Shown: positions 7,661 through 14,998 of the stretch, one piece after another
Position numbering within the stretch: the first letter of the stretch is position 1
Layout: the number at the start of each line of letters is the position of its first letter
Source: CAYOFK01 sp964403185
GTDB taxonomy: Bacteria > Bacteroidota > Bacteroidia > Bacteroidales > VadinHA17
Assembly (NCBI GenBank): GCA_964403185.1
Contig: CAYOFK010000066.1
Span: 1 to 14,998 of the forward strand
Direction: 5' to 3'
Length of the DNA stretch: 14,998 nt
The notes under the pieces: generated by a model
Databases searched by the model: none
What the model was told of the DNA's origin: nothing
Seen by the model: the letters and a program-made list of their open reading frames with translations, nothing else
Translations under genes and position numbers: made by a program

Positions 7661-8950
7661 TTAGTATACACCTGCCACAACCTGTACAAGATCCTCTTCG
7701 CCCAGGTATTTTCCGGCAAGGTATTGCAGTGTTTCCGGTGTGATTGCGAGAAGCTGGGTGCAGGCATCATGAAAATACCCTTCTTCAAATCCATAGTCTA
7801 TAAGAACCCTGTAGGTTTCGGCAGTGGCCAAAGGGCCGTCAAACATCCGCAACCAATTACCCAGTATGTAGTTTTTTACCAGTCTGAGTTCCTCATCCCC
7901 GACCGGTGATTCTCTGAGGGTCTGTATTTCCTTAAGTATTTCATCCATGGCCTTTTTGCATACCTCAGAACCAATTTCTGAGCTGATCACAAAAAAGCCG
8001 CTTTGTTCCAGTGATACCAATTGCGCCCCAATGCCATAGGTATAGCCTTTGTCTTCCCTGATATTTTTCATCAGGCGGGATCCGAAGTAACCACCAAGGA
8101 TGATGGACAGTATGCTGAATCCCGTAAAATCAGGATGCCTTCTGTTAATGGTTCTTTTTCCAATCCTGATTGCCGACTGCAGTGCATCCTTTTTCCCAAT
8201 CACACTTACACCGGATGCGGGCTTTCCGGGTTTGGGAGCAATGTTTTTATTTTCTGACCTGTTCCGTTTCCAGTCGTCCTGTCCAAGATGTTCTTCAAGG
8301 ATGGATGCAATATCTTCGTTCCAATTGCCTGAAACAGAAATGGCCAGTTCCTCTTTAACATAGTGTCCTTCATAATGGTTCAGAAGGTCTTTCCTCAGGA
8401 CCGCATCAAAATCCTTTTCTGCAACAGTGGCTCCGTATGGATGTCCGGAGCCAAAAATGCATTTGCTGAATTCCTGCCTGGCCATAAATGAGACCCTGGA
8501 GCTGTTGATCAGAAACTGTTGTTTTGAATTATGCAGATGTAAGTCGAGCTCATTTTGTGGAAAGATGCTGGATTTAAGGATCTCTCCAATAATTTTCATG
8601 GAATCTCTGAAATACTTGGAAAGACAGAACAATACCAGGCCGGCGCGGTCGTGTTCCGAAAATAATTGAACAAACGACCCATAATAATCCAGTCTTTCAG
8701 CCAGTTGCTGAGAATTATAACTTCCGGTGCCCTCATTCAACAGGGCATTGGTACTGGATGCAATTAATAATCCGGATTCAAACCATTTCCCTGCTCTGAA
8801 TATGAATTCAGCCCGGATCAGCTTCTGTCCATCGGCCTTCATTAAGTACAGGGGGATGCCATTGCTGAGCCGTTCTTTTCTGACCTTCGGAATTGCAAGG
8901 CTTTCGGTAAGGATCAGGTCTGGTTGTTTTGTTCTGTCGGGAAGGCTCAT
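7661..8950 (-). CDS. M16 peptidase-like protein, zinc site missing
   Basis: A 429-residue M16 (insulinase/processing-peptidase) family member. The expected HxxEH position (about 65-69) reads SSTNA, just before NEGT, so the zinc site is lost. The C-terminal half keeps the family's substrate-binding motif: SRLMKNIREDKGYTYG, with R298 and Y305. No signal peptide is seen. The frame stays open upstream to 9076, but that would overlap the preceding gene by over 100 bases. The ATG at 8950, seven bases after the neighbour's stop, gives a family-like N-terminus (MSLPDRTKQP) and is preferred. The partner gene has the zinc site but a degraded Arg/Tyr motif, so this is likely the non-catalytic subunit of a heterodimer, comparable to mitochondrial MPP alpha or paired bacterial M16B proteins. 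Confidence 0.9.
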   Translation of the reverse strand: MSLPDRTKQPDLILTESLAIPKVRKERLSNGIPLYLMKADGQKLIRAEFIFRAGKWFESGLLIASSTNALLNEGTGSYNSQQLAERLDYYGSFVQLFSEHDRAGLVLFCLSKYFRDSMKIIGEILKSSIFPQNELDLHLHNSKQQFLINSSRVSFMARQEFSKCIFGSGHPYGATVAEKDFDAVLRKDLLNHYEGHYVKEELAISVSGNWNEDIASILEEHLGQDDWKRNRSENKNIAPKPGKPASGVSVIGKKDALQSAIRIGKRTINRRHPDFTGFSILSIILGGYFGSRLMKNIREDKGYTYGIGAQLVSLEQSGFFVISSEIGSEVCKKAMDEILKEIQTLRESPVGDEELRLVKNYILGNWLRMFDGPLATAETYRVLIDYGFEEGYFHDACTQLLAITPETLQYLAGKYLGEEDLVQVVAGVY

Positions 8951-8957
8951 CAGGAAA

Positions 8958-10202
8958 TCATGATTTTTGTTTTGAAAGATAGTAAAGGGTTGATGCGTTG
9001 CCGGGATCAAACAATTTGCCTGCCAGGGATTGCATTCTTTTTGCTGTAACCGACCTGTAATTGTCAACCTCTTCATTTACAAGATTTGCATCCCCAAGCA
9101 ATTCAAAATAGGCCATATTCATGGCCTTGGTGAGATTGGAGATCCCGGCATAGGTCAGGGAGGTTTCTACCCGGTTCTTAACTTTTTCCAGTTCCTTTTC
9201 CTTTATGGAATCCTGACCAAGTTTTTCCAGTTCATTATTAATGGCATGTTCGGCTTCTGTAATTCCCGTTCCATTCAGAAGGGTGCCTGATATCACGAGG
9301 AGTCCGGGATCAAGACTGCCGGTGATAAATGCATTTATCTCTCCGAATAACTTCTTTTTCTTAACCAGACTCCGGTACAGGCGGGCAGAGAGGCCATCCC
9401 CCAGAATATTTGAGATCAGATCGGCAGTATAGAAGTCCGGATCTTTTCTGCAGGGCATGTGGAACGCTTTATACAGTGAATTGTAAGGAACATTGCGTTG
9501 CACTTCCTGTTCCCTGCTCTGTGTTTGTGTGGGTTCGGCAGGTACCGTACTTTTCCTGATCTTTCTGGGTTCAATTGGTTCAAACCATTTCTCTGAAAGC
9601 TCCAGGACGGTTTGGGCTTCTACATTACCACTGATGGCCAGAATGGCATTATCCGGGCCATAGAACGAATAAAAGAATGATTTTACATCTGAAAGTCCGG
9701 CATTTTCAATATGACTGATCTCTTTTCCAATTGTGGCCCAGCGATAAGGGTGCAACCTGTAGGCAAGCGGTCTGAGTAATAACCAGGCATCGCCATAAGG
9801 TTGGTTCAGATAGCGTTGTTTAAATTCTTCGACAACCACATTTTTTTGTACGGCAAGGCTCTGTTCTGAAAAGTCAAGGCCCATCATCCTGTCCGATTCC
9901 AGCCAGAATCCTGTTTCCAGATTTTTATGAGGGAGTGTCAGGTAATAATTTGTGAAATCATTATTTGTGAATGCGTTGTTTTCACCTCCTGCCTTTTGTA
10001 ATGGCTCATCATAAACGGGTATGTTCACTGAACCGCCAAACATCAGATGTTCAAAGAGATGGGCAAATCCGGTTTTTTCCTGATCTTCATCCCGGGCTCC
10101 TACGTTGTATATCAGGTTCATGGCGGTGATCTGGCTGGAATTATTGCTATTAATAAGAACTTTCAGGCCGTTCCTTAATGTGTGTTTTTCAATAGTGATC
10201 AT
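8958..10202 (-). CDS. M16 zinc metalloprotease, catalytic subunit
   Basis: A 414-residue M16 family peptidase with the inverted zinc motif HLFEH (H48, E51, H52) and a likely third ligand at E125/E126 in VVVEEF, about 73 residues on. The two-lobed M16B layout is complete, but the C-terminal Arg/Tyr motif is altered: the usual LREKxGxxY region reads LVKKKKLFGEI (279-289). The frame extends upstream to 10385 only by overlapping the flavoprotein gene. The ATG at 10202, 22 bases after that gene's stop, gives the normal start MITIEKHTLRNGLKV. No signal peptide is present, so it probably acts in the cytoplasm unless the start is wrong. It likely cleaves peptides together with the product of the next gene, seven bases downstream. 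Confidence 0.92.
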   Translation of the reverse strand: MITIEKHTLRNGLKVLINSNNSSQITAMNLIYNVGARDEDQEKTGFAHLFEHLMFGGSVNIPVYDEPLQKAGGENNAFTNNDFTNYYLTLPHKNLETGFWLESDRMMGLDFSEQSLAVQKNVVVEEFKQRYLNQPYGDAWLLLRPLAYRLHPYRWATIGKEISHIENAGLSDVKSFFYSFYGPDNAILAISGNVEAQTVLELSEKWFEPIEPRKIRKSTVPAEPTQTQSREQEVQRNVPYNSLYKAFHMPCRKDPDFYTADLISNILGDGLSARLYRSLVKKKKLFGEINAFITGSLDPGLLVISGTLLNGTGITEAEHAINNELEKLGQDSIKEKELEKVKNRVETSLTYAGISNLTKAMNMAYFELLGDANLVNEEVDNYRSVTAKRMQSLAGKLFDPGNASTLYYLSKQKS

Positions 10203-10224
10203 GTTGGCGGTTTTGAGCTGAAGA

Positions 10225-11178
10225 TCATAAAAAATTTTCCATGCGTTTTCCTGCTGATTCAAATTCCCGGATGAGATCCTTAAAAATATCCGAAACCGGT
10301 TGAATTTTGTGAATGGCTGCTGCAACCTGTCCGATTTCCAGTTCCCCTTCCTCCATATCTCCCTCAAACATGCCCATACGGGCACGGCCTTTACCCAGGA
10401 TATTTATAAGTTCTTCACGGCTTGCACCGCGGGATTCAGCCTCTCTGATTTCCCTGTAAAATTTATTATTCAGCAACCTTACCGGAATGAGGTGTTTCAG
10501 GGCAAGCCGGGTATCTCCTTCCATTGCATTGACGATTTCTTTTTTGAAATCCGGATGGGCCGATGATTCTTCTGATGCGGCGAAACGGGAACCCATTTGC
10601 ACGCCATCGGCTCCCAGTGCCAGGGCAGCCATAATGCCCATCCCGGTTGCAATGCCACCTGCAGCAATCAGGGGCAGGTCTATGGCTTTTCTAACTTCCG
10701 GGATCAGAGTCATGGAGGTACTCTCATCCGTGCCATTATGCCCCCCTGCTTCAAATCCTTCTGCAACCACTGCATCTACCCCCGCTTCTGCGCTTTTAAC
10801 AGCAAATTTGGCAGAGGATACAACATGTGCCACAATCATGCCCTTATCTTTCAGTTTCCGGGTCCAGGTTTTTGGATTGCCTGCTGAAGTAAATACAATT
10901 TTAATGCCTTCCTCAATGAGGATATCCGTAAGTTGTGAAGCGTGCCTGTAAATGAGCGGGACATTCACACCAAAAGGTTTCTGTGTGGCTTGTCTTGTTT
11001 TTTGAATGTGTATTCTAAGAACATCAGGATCCATTGAACCCGAACCCAGTAATCCGAGTCCGCCTGCATTACTTACAGCAGCTGCCAGTTCCCAGCCGGC
11101 ACACCAGATCATGCCCCCCTGAATGATGGGCCACCGGATACCAAAAAGATCAGAAATTTCGGTCTCAAGGCTATTCAT
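10225..11178 (-). CDS. NAD(P)H/nitronate monooxygenase-family flavoprotein (NMO/FabK-like)
   Basis: A 317-residue TIM-barrel FMN protein of the nitronate monooxygenase (2-nitropropane dioxygenase) superfamily. Seen are RWPIIQGGMIW at the first strand (15-25), AVSNAGGLGLLGSG (34-47), GFEAGGHNG (141-149) with H147, the residue matching the conserved active-site His, and the phosphate-binding loops IAAGGIATG (171-179) and GADGVQMGSRF (189-199). Enoyl-ACP reductase FabK shares this architecture and nearly the same EAGGH motif, so nitronate oxidation and fatty-acid reduction both remain possible. It starts at ATG 11178 and is the first gene of the minus-strand cluster, followed after 22 bases by the M16 peptidase. 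Nothing in the sequence explains a functional link to the peptidases. Confidence 0.87.
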   Translation of the reverse strand: MNSLETEISDLFGIRWPIIQGGMIWCAGWELAAAVSNAGGLGLLGSGSMDPDVLRIHIQKTRQATQKPFGVNVPLIYRHASQLTDILIEEGIKIVFTSAGNPKTWTRKLKDKGMIVAHVVSSAKFAVKSAEAGVDAVVAEGFEAGGHNGTDESTSMTLIPEVRKAIDLPLIAAGGIATGMGIMAALALGADGVQMGSRFAASEESSAHPDFKKEIVNAMEGDTRLALKHLIPVRLLNNKFYREIREAESRGASREELINILGKGRARMGMFEGDMEEGELEIGQVAAAIHKIQPVSDIFKDLIREFESAGKRMENFL

Positions 11179-11332
11179 TATGGTTCTTAATTTAGCGAAT
11201 GATCCTGTAAATATAGAAATTTAGAATGCTCATATACGAATTTCTCCGCTGGCAGTTTTCCGGACATTTATTGAATAGGGGAGGTGTCCTGCAAAATTGA
11301 TCATTTTTTCCAATAAATTCACATATGGATTG

Positions 11333-11340
11333 TATATTTG
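11333..11340 (+). promoter_or_regulatory. Candidate -7 box, ClC gene 1 (leaderless arrangement)
   Basis: TATATTTG matches TAnnTTTG exactly and ends six bases before the ATG at 11347. If used, transcription would begin at or within a few bases of the start codon. A T-rich stretch at 11304-11309 is the only -33 candidate and is poor. A TTG at 11338 lies inside the box and is unlikely to be the true start. Confidence 0.45.
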
Positions 11341-11346
11341 CCTGCT

Positions 11347-13119
11347 ATGCAGACCAGGAGATTATTACTGCAATTTTACAAGTGGCGCATAAGAAATATC
11401 AAAGACCGCACCTTTCTCATGATTTTGAGTGCGATCATTGGGATACTCTCAGGTCTTGCCGCCGTATTGATCAAGAACCTGGTCCATTTTATCAGCAGCT
11501 TTCTTGACCAGATAGTGGGCTATTTTACGCATCTCTACCTCAATCTTTTTCTGCCGGTAACCGGGTTGTTACTGGTTCTTCTTTTTGTAAAATATGTTTT
11601 GAGAAAAAAAGTTGACCACGGCATCCCCACGGTGTTGTATTCCATATCAAAGCGTAATGGCAGGATCAGGCCACACAATATGTTTTCATCCATCATTGCC
11701 AGCTCAATTACAGTTGGATTTGGCGGGTCTGTTGGTTTGGAGGGGCCTACCCTGGCCACCGGAGCAGCCATTGGATCCAATTTATCCCGCTTGCTGCGAC
11801 TGAATTACAGACAGGTTATACTGATGCTGGGTTGTGCTACCGCCGGCGCCATGTCAGCAATATTTAAAGCGCCCATTGCAGCCGTTATTTTTGCATTGGA
11901 AGTGATCATGATCAACTTCACACTCAGATCCATCATTCCCTTGCTTATATCTTCCGTGATGGGGGCCCTGACCTCCTTTCTGTTCCTTGGAAAGGACACC
12001 CTCTATTCGTTTGATATACTTGAAGGGTTTGAATTATCAAACCTGCATTATTATCTGGTACTTGGGATCCTTACCGGTTTGGCATCGGTGTATTTCACAC
12101 GGGTATATATTTTCATTGCGGGGTTGTTTGAGAAGATTTCAGGCCCGTGGATGCGATTACTCACCGGGGCTGCCATTCTGGGTGTTTTAATATTCCTGTT
12201 CCCATCTCTATATGGAGAAGGATATGAGACCATTAACGGAGTATTAAACGGAGATACCCAGCATCTTTTTAATAATTCCATATATGCTGTATATAGTGAG
12301 GAGATTTTTGCGGTACTGGGCATTCTTTTCTTAGTGTTGGTATTTAAAGTTATTGCCACCTCGGTGACTTTTGGAGCCGGAGGTATCGGAGGTGTTTTTG
12401 CTCCCTCCCTCTTTGTAGGTGCTAATACCGGTTTGTTGTTTGCCCTGGTCATGAACAATTTTGGTGCCGGATTGCCGGAGAATAACTTTGCATTGGTGGG
12501 TATGGGAGGCCTGATCTCAGGAGTGATACATGCGCCTTTAACAGGGATCTTCCTGATTGCTGAAATTACAAATGGCTATGCATTATTCATGCCATTGATG
12601 ATCACGGCCACAATTTCATATGCCACGGTGCGTCTGTTCCAGTCTGCATCGGTATATACCTACCAGCTTGCCAGACGCGGCGAATTGCTGACGCATGACC
12701 AGGACAAGTCCGCCTTGTCTTTAATGGATGTTACAAATCTTATTGAAACCAATTTCAGTACCATTAATCCTAATGCCACATTGGGAGAGTTGGTTCAGGT
12801 TATTTCCAGGTCGCAGAGAAATGTGTTTCCGGTTGTTGACCGTGAGAATCACTTCCTGGGCATTGTATGGGTAAATGATATACGGCACATTGTATTTAAT
12901 CAGGAATTATACGATTCGACCTATGTACAGGATCTTATGTTTATGCCAGAACCAACTGTTTCCCCGGATGAATCAATGGAAGCCGTAGCTTCAAAATTTC
13001 AAAATTCTCCCCATTACAACCTGCCTGTAGTAAAGGATGGAATATATGTAGGTTTCGTTTCACGGGCCAATGTATTCTCAAAATACAGGACCATGATCAA
13101 GGAGTTTTCTGAAGAGTAG
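11347..13119 (+). CDS. ClC-family chloride channel/transporter with CBS domains (paralogue 1)
   Basis: A 590-residue ClC membrane protein: about 460 residues of transmembrane helices, then two cytoplasmic CBS domains (about 460-520 and 525-582). Anion-pathway motifs: DHGIP (90-94, equivalent to GSGIP of the E. coli protein, with His in place of the central Ser), GLEGP with the gating glutamate E132, GGVFAPSLF (348-356) and the pore tyrosine Y437. At the internal proton-glutamate position (E203 in E. coli ClC) the alignment FKAPIAAVIFALEV places Val186, as in animal ClC channels, so it may be a channel or an uncoupled exchanger. The CBS pair (NVFPVVD, NLPVVKDG) may bind nucleotides and regulate it. 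The preferred start is ATG 11347 (MQTRRLLLQF). It is divergent from the flavoprotein cluster and 111 bases ahead of its paralogue. Confidence 0.94.
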   Translation: MQTRRLLLQFYKWRIRNIKDRTFLMILSAIIGILSGLAAVLIKNLVHFISSFLDQIVGYFTHLYLNLFLPVTGLLLVLLFVKYVLRKKVDHGIPTVLYSISKRNGRIRPHNMFSSIIASSITVGFGGSVGLEGPTLATGAAIGSNLSRLLRLNYRQVILMLGCATAGAMSAIFKAPIAAVIFALEVIMINFTLRSIIPLLISSVMGALTSFLFLGKDTLYSFDILEGFELSNLHYYLVLGILTGLASVYFTRVYIFIAGLFEKISGPWMRLLTGAAILGVLIFLFPSLYGEGYETINGVLNGDTQHLFNNSIYAVYSEEIFAVLGILFLVLVFKVIATSVTFGAGGIGGVFAPSLFVGANTGLLFALVMNNFGAGLPENNFALVGMGGLISGVIHAPLTGIFLIAEITNGYALFMPLMITATISYATVRLFQSASVYTYQLARRGELLTHDQDKSALSLMDVTNLIETNFSTINPNATLGELVQVISRSQRNVFPVVDRENHFLGIVWVNDIRHIVFNQELYDSTYVQDLMFMPEPTVSPDESMEAVASKFQNSPHYNLPVVKDGIYVGFVSRANVFSKYRTMIKEFSEE

Positions 13120-13215
13120 TATCCACTATTGTTAATTTGGGGATGTAGTTTGGATAAAAGTATTAAATATGCCGGTGACAGCGTTTAATTTCCGTGATAA
13201 GGGTGAGAAAAATTC

Positions 13216-13223
13216 TACTTTTG
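13216..13223 (+). promoter_or_regulatory. Candidate -7 box, ClC gene 2 (leaderless arrangement)
   Basis: TACTTTTG matches TAnnTTTG exactly and ends seven bases before the ATG at 13231, repeating the geometry seen before ClC gene 1. It lies in the 111-base gap between the two paralogues and implies that gene 2 can be transcribed separately. No convincing -33 box or terminator is seen in this gap. Confidence 0.45.
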
Positions 13224-13230
13224 CAGAACA

Positions 13231-14998
13231 ATGAATTCCCGGTCATTATTCAAAAGTATCTATATCTGGAGGCTCAGGCATATTCCTCCGCGACAATTTA
13301 TTCTGTTACTCAGTTTTATCACGGGGATTTTGAGTGGATTGGCGGCTGTTTCACTGAAGACGGCCATCCATTATGCAAAGGATCTTTTTACAGGAAACCT
13401 TGCAGGCCCCTCCGGAAGCCTTTGGTACCTGGCTTTTCCTTTCCTTGGGATTGCAGGTACCGTGGTGTATGTAGCATACCTTGTAAAGGATGATATCAGT
13501 CATGGAGTTTCAAAGATCCTCTATGCCATTTCAAAGAAGAACAGCCTGTTAAAATTCCACAATAACTATTCCTCGTTTATTGCCAGTATCCTTACCATAG
13601 GGTCCGGTGGTTCTGTTGGATCTGAGGCTCCGATCGTACTTACCGGCGCTTCTCTTGGCTCTTCTCTTGGACGGTGGTTGCGGTTGAATTACCGGGAACG
13701 GACCTTGCTCCTGGGATGTGGGGCTGCCGGAGCCATTGCGGGAATCTTTCAGGCTCCGATCGCCGGCGTGGTGTTCACTCTGGAGGTTCTGATGCTGGAC
13801 CTGACCCTGATGTCCATTGTGCCACTCCTTATTGCTGCCGTTACAGCTGCGGTGGTGGCATTTTTTCTCATGGGTAAGGAGGTCTTGTTCTCTTTCACCC
13901 TGATGGAAACATACACCTTGTTGGATTTTCCGTTTTACATCGCGCTGGGAATATTTACGGGATTTATTTCATTATATTTTTCAAAAGCCACATTATTCGT
14001 TGAATCCGGGTTTGCCCTAATCAGGAAGAGATATATAAAGCTTATTACCGGCGGTCTGATACTGGGTATTCTGATATTTTTATTCCCCTCCCTTTACGGG
14101 GAAGGCTATGAAACCATTTCTGCCTTATTGGCCGGCAATCATTCCACCGTGGTGGAGGGCAGTTTATTTCAGGGGCTTATGGAATCTTCCCGGTGGTTTC
14201 TATTATACCTGGGTTTGATCATTGTGTTTAAGGTCATTGCCATGGCTGCCACTACAGGAGCCGGAGGCGTTGGAGGTATTTTTGCGCCTTCTTTGTTTAC
14301 AGGAGGTATTGCCGGCTTTCTTTTTGTGAGGCTGATTAATGATTTTACCCCTCTTAACCTGTCAGAAAGCAATTTTATTCTGAACGGAATGGCAGGATTG
14401 ATGGCCGGAGTGATGCATGCTCCACTTACAGGCATCTTTCTGATTGCTGAAATTACGGGCGGGTATGCATTACTGATCCCACTGATCATTACTGCCACGG
14501 TTTCCTTTATCACGATCATGTATTTTGAGCCGCATTCAATTTATACCAAGAGGTTGGCAAAAAGAGGTGAACTGATCACTCATGATAAGGATCAGATGGT
14601 ACTGACCTTATTGAATTGGAAAAAGGAAATTGAAAAAGATTTTTCGCGGGTCCATCCTGAGGATACTTTAAGAAGTTTAGTGAAACGCATCTCTAAATCA
14701 AAACGGAATGTTTTTCCTGTCGTTGATGAAGAAAACAGTCTTGTTGGGCTGGTACTGCTTGATAATGTACGGGAGATCATCTTTCAGCATGAAATGTATG
14801 ATAATACCTATGTGTCAGACCTGATGGTGCTTCCAACTACTACCATTTCTGTTGGTGACAGTTTGCAGGTGATCCTGGATAAATTTAAACAAACAGCGGC
14901 CTGGAACCTGCCGGTGATTGATGGAACCAAATACATTGGTTTTATTTCGAAATCCCGGATCTTTTCCTCTTACAGGAAATTGCTGATGGAAGTTACGT
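13231..14998 (+). CDS. ClC-family chloride channel/transporter with CBS domains (paralogue 2), 3' end missing
   Basis: The frame runs from ATG 13231 to the window end without a stop (589 residues). By comparison with the 590-residue neighbour, only a few codons are missing. It matches paralogue 1 along its whole length: GSEGP with gating glutamate E132, FQAPIAGVVFTLEV with Val186 at the proton-glutamate position, GGIFAPSLF (348-356), LTGIFLIAEIT, pore tyrosine Y438, RGELITHDKD and two CBS domains (about 458-518 and 525-580). The first motif differs: SHGVS (90-94) in place of HGIP, losing the proline at the end of the selectivity helix. Shared blocks such as SLYGEGYETI indicate duplication. 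ClC proteins work as dimers with one pore per chain, so a heterodimer with paralogue 1 is possible. Substrate could be chloride or another small anion. Confidence 0.93.
   Translation, partial: MNSRSLFKSIYIWRLRHIPPRQFILLLSFITGILSGLAAVSLKTAIHYAKDLFTGNLAGPSGSLWYLAFPFLGIAGTVVYVAYLVKDDISHGVSKILYAISKKNSLLKFHNNYSSFIASILTIGSGGSVGSEAPIVLTGASLGSSLGRWLRLNYRERTLLLGCGAAGAIAGIFQAPIAGVVFTLEVLMLDLTLMSIVPLLIAAVTAAVVAFFLMGKEVLFSFTLMETYTLLDFPFYIALGIFTGFISLYFSKATLFVESGFALIRKRYIKLITGGLILGILIFLFPSLYGEGYETISALLAGNHSTVVEGSLFQGLMESSRWFLLYLGLIIVFKVIAMAATTGAGGVGGIFAPSLFTGGIAGFLFVRLINDFTPLNLSESNFILNGMAGLMAGVMHAPLTGIFLIAEITGGYALLIPLIITATVSFITIMYFEPHSIYTKRLAKRGELITHDKDQMVLTLLNWKKEIEKDFSRVHPEDTLRSLVKRISKSKRNVFPVVDEENSLVGLVLLDNVREIIFQHEMYDNTYVSDLMVLPTTTISVGDSLQVILDKFKQTAAWNLPVIDGTKYIGFISKSRIFSSYRKLLMEVT

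Noticed and set aside
8951..9076. Upstream extension of the zinc-less M16 gene to an ATG at 9076.
   Set aside because: It would overlap the preceding gene by over 100 bases and adds sequence unlike M16 N-termini; ATG 8950 fits better.
10203..10385. Upstream extension of the catalytic M16 gene to 10385.
   Set aside because: It lies mostly inside the flavoprotein gene, and the added residues have no family resemblance.
11208..11215. TATATTTA on the minus strand as a promoter box for the flavoprotein cluster.
   Set aside because: It misses the final G of TAnnTTTG and has no -33 partner; too weak in AT-rich intergenic sequence to list as a feature.
11262..11289. GGACA...TGTCC inverted repeat between the divergent flavoprotein and ClC genes, considered as an operator.
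   Set aside because: Arms of five bases with an 18-base spacer are expected by chance in 168 bases; no second copy was seen.
13194..13493. A 99-codon plus-strand frame overlapping the start of ClC gene 2.
   Set aside because: It is in another frame than the ClC protein, whose frame starts at 13231 and stays open with full family similarity to the window end.

Overview
The window reads as chromosomal DNA of a Bacteroidetes (Bacteroidota) bacterium, most likely from Bacteroidales or a close relative. The clues are a type IX secretion (T9SS) type-B C-terminal sorting domain, a sensor with a propeller/Y_Y_Y region fused to a SpoIIE phosphatase, the general lack of Shine-Dalgarno sequences, and several intergenic matches to the Bacteroidetes sigma-factor -7 box TAnnTTTG. 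It is almost fully coding: ten protein genes, two of them cut by the window edges, no RNA genes and no mobile elements. No gene-free stretch exceeds 170 bases.

Layout. (1) 2..1876 (+): the C-terminal part of a membrane signalling protein ending in a SpoIIE/PP2C phosphatase. It meets purA tail to tail with zero intergenic bases. (2) 6041 down to 1877 (-): bifunctional rel (ppGpp synthetase/hydrolase), a Fur-family regulator and purA (adenylosuccinate synthetase). Candidate promoters lie before rel and before the Fur gene. (3) 11178 down to 6120 (-): a tightly spaced set of four genes: an NMO/FabK-type flavoprotein, an M16 metalloprotease with its zinc site, an M16 paralogue without the zinc site, and a secreted T9SS-sorted protein with fibronectin-like modules. 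Spacings are 22, 7 and 38 bases. (4) 11347..14998 (+), divergent from set 3: two tandem ClC-type chloride channel/transporter paralogues with C-terminal CBS pairs. The second runs off the window end and lacks only its last few codons.

How the genes may work together. Rel, Fur and PurA link starvation signalling, metal response and AMP synthesis; ppGpp is a known inhibitor of PurA in other bacteria. The two M16 genes look like the subunits of one heterodimeric peptidase, with zinc chemistry in one chain and the substrate-binding Arg/Tyr motif in the other. The two ClC genes look like a duplication and could form homo- or heterodimers. Each has a TAnnTTTG box only 6-7 bases before its ATG, which suggests leaderless mRNAs.

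Most genes are recognisable housekeeping or accessory families, and no clearly new system stands out. The most unusual points are the Fur-family protein without either structural-zinc cysteine pair, the A12 run near that gene's end, the apparent leaderless ClC promoters, and the peptidase/T9SS-protein gene set.
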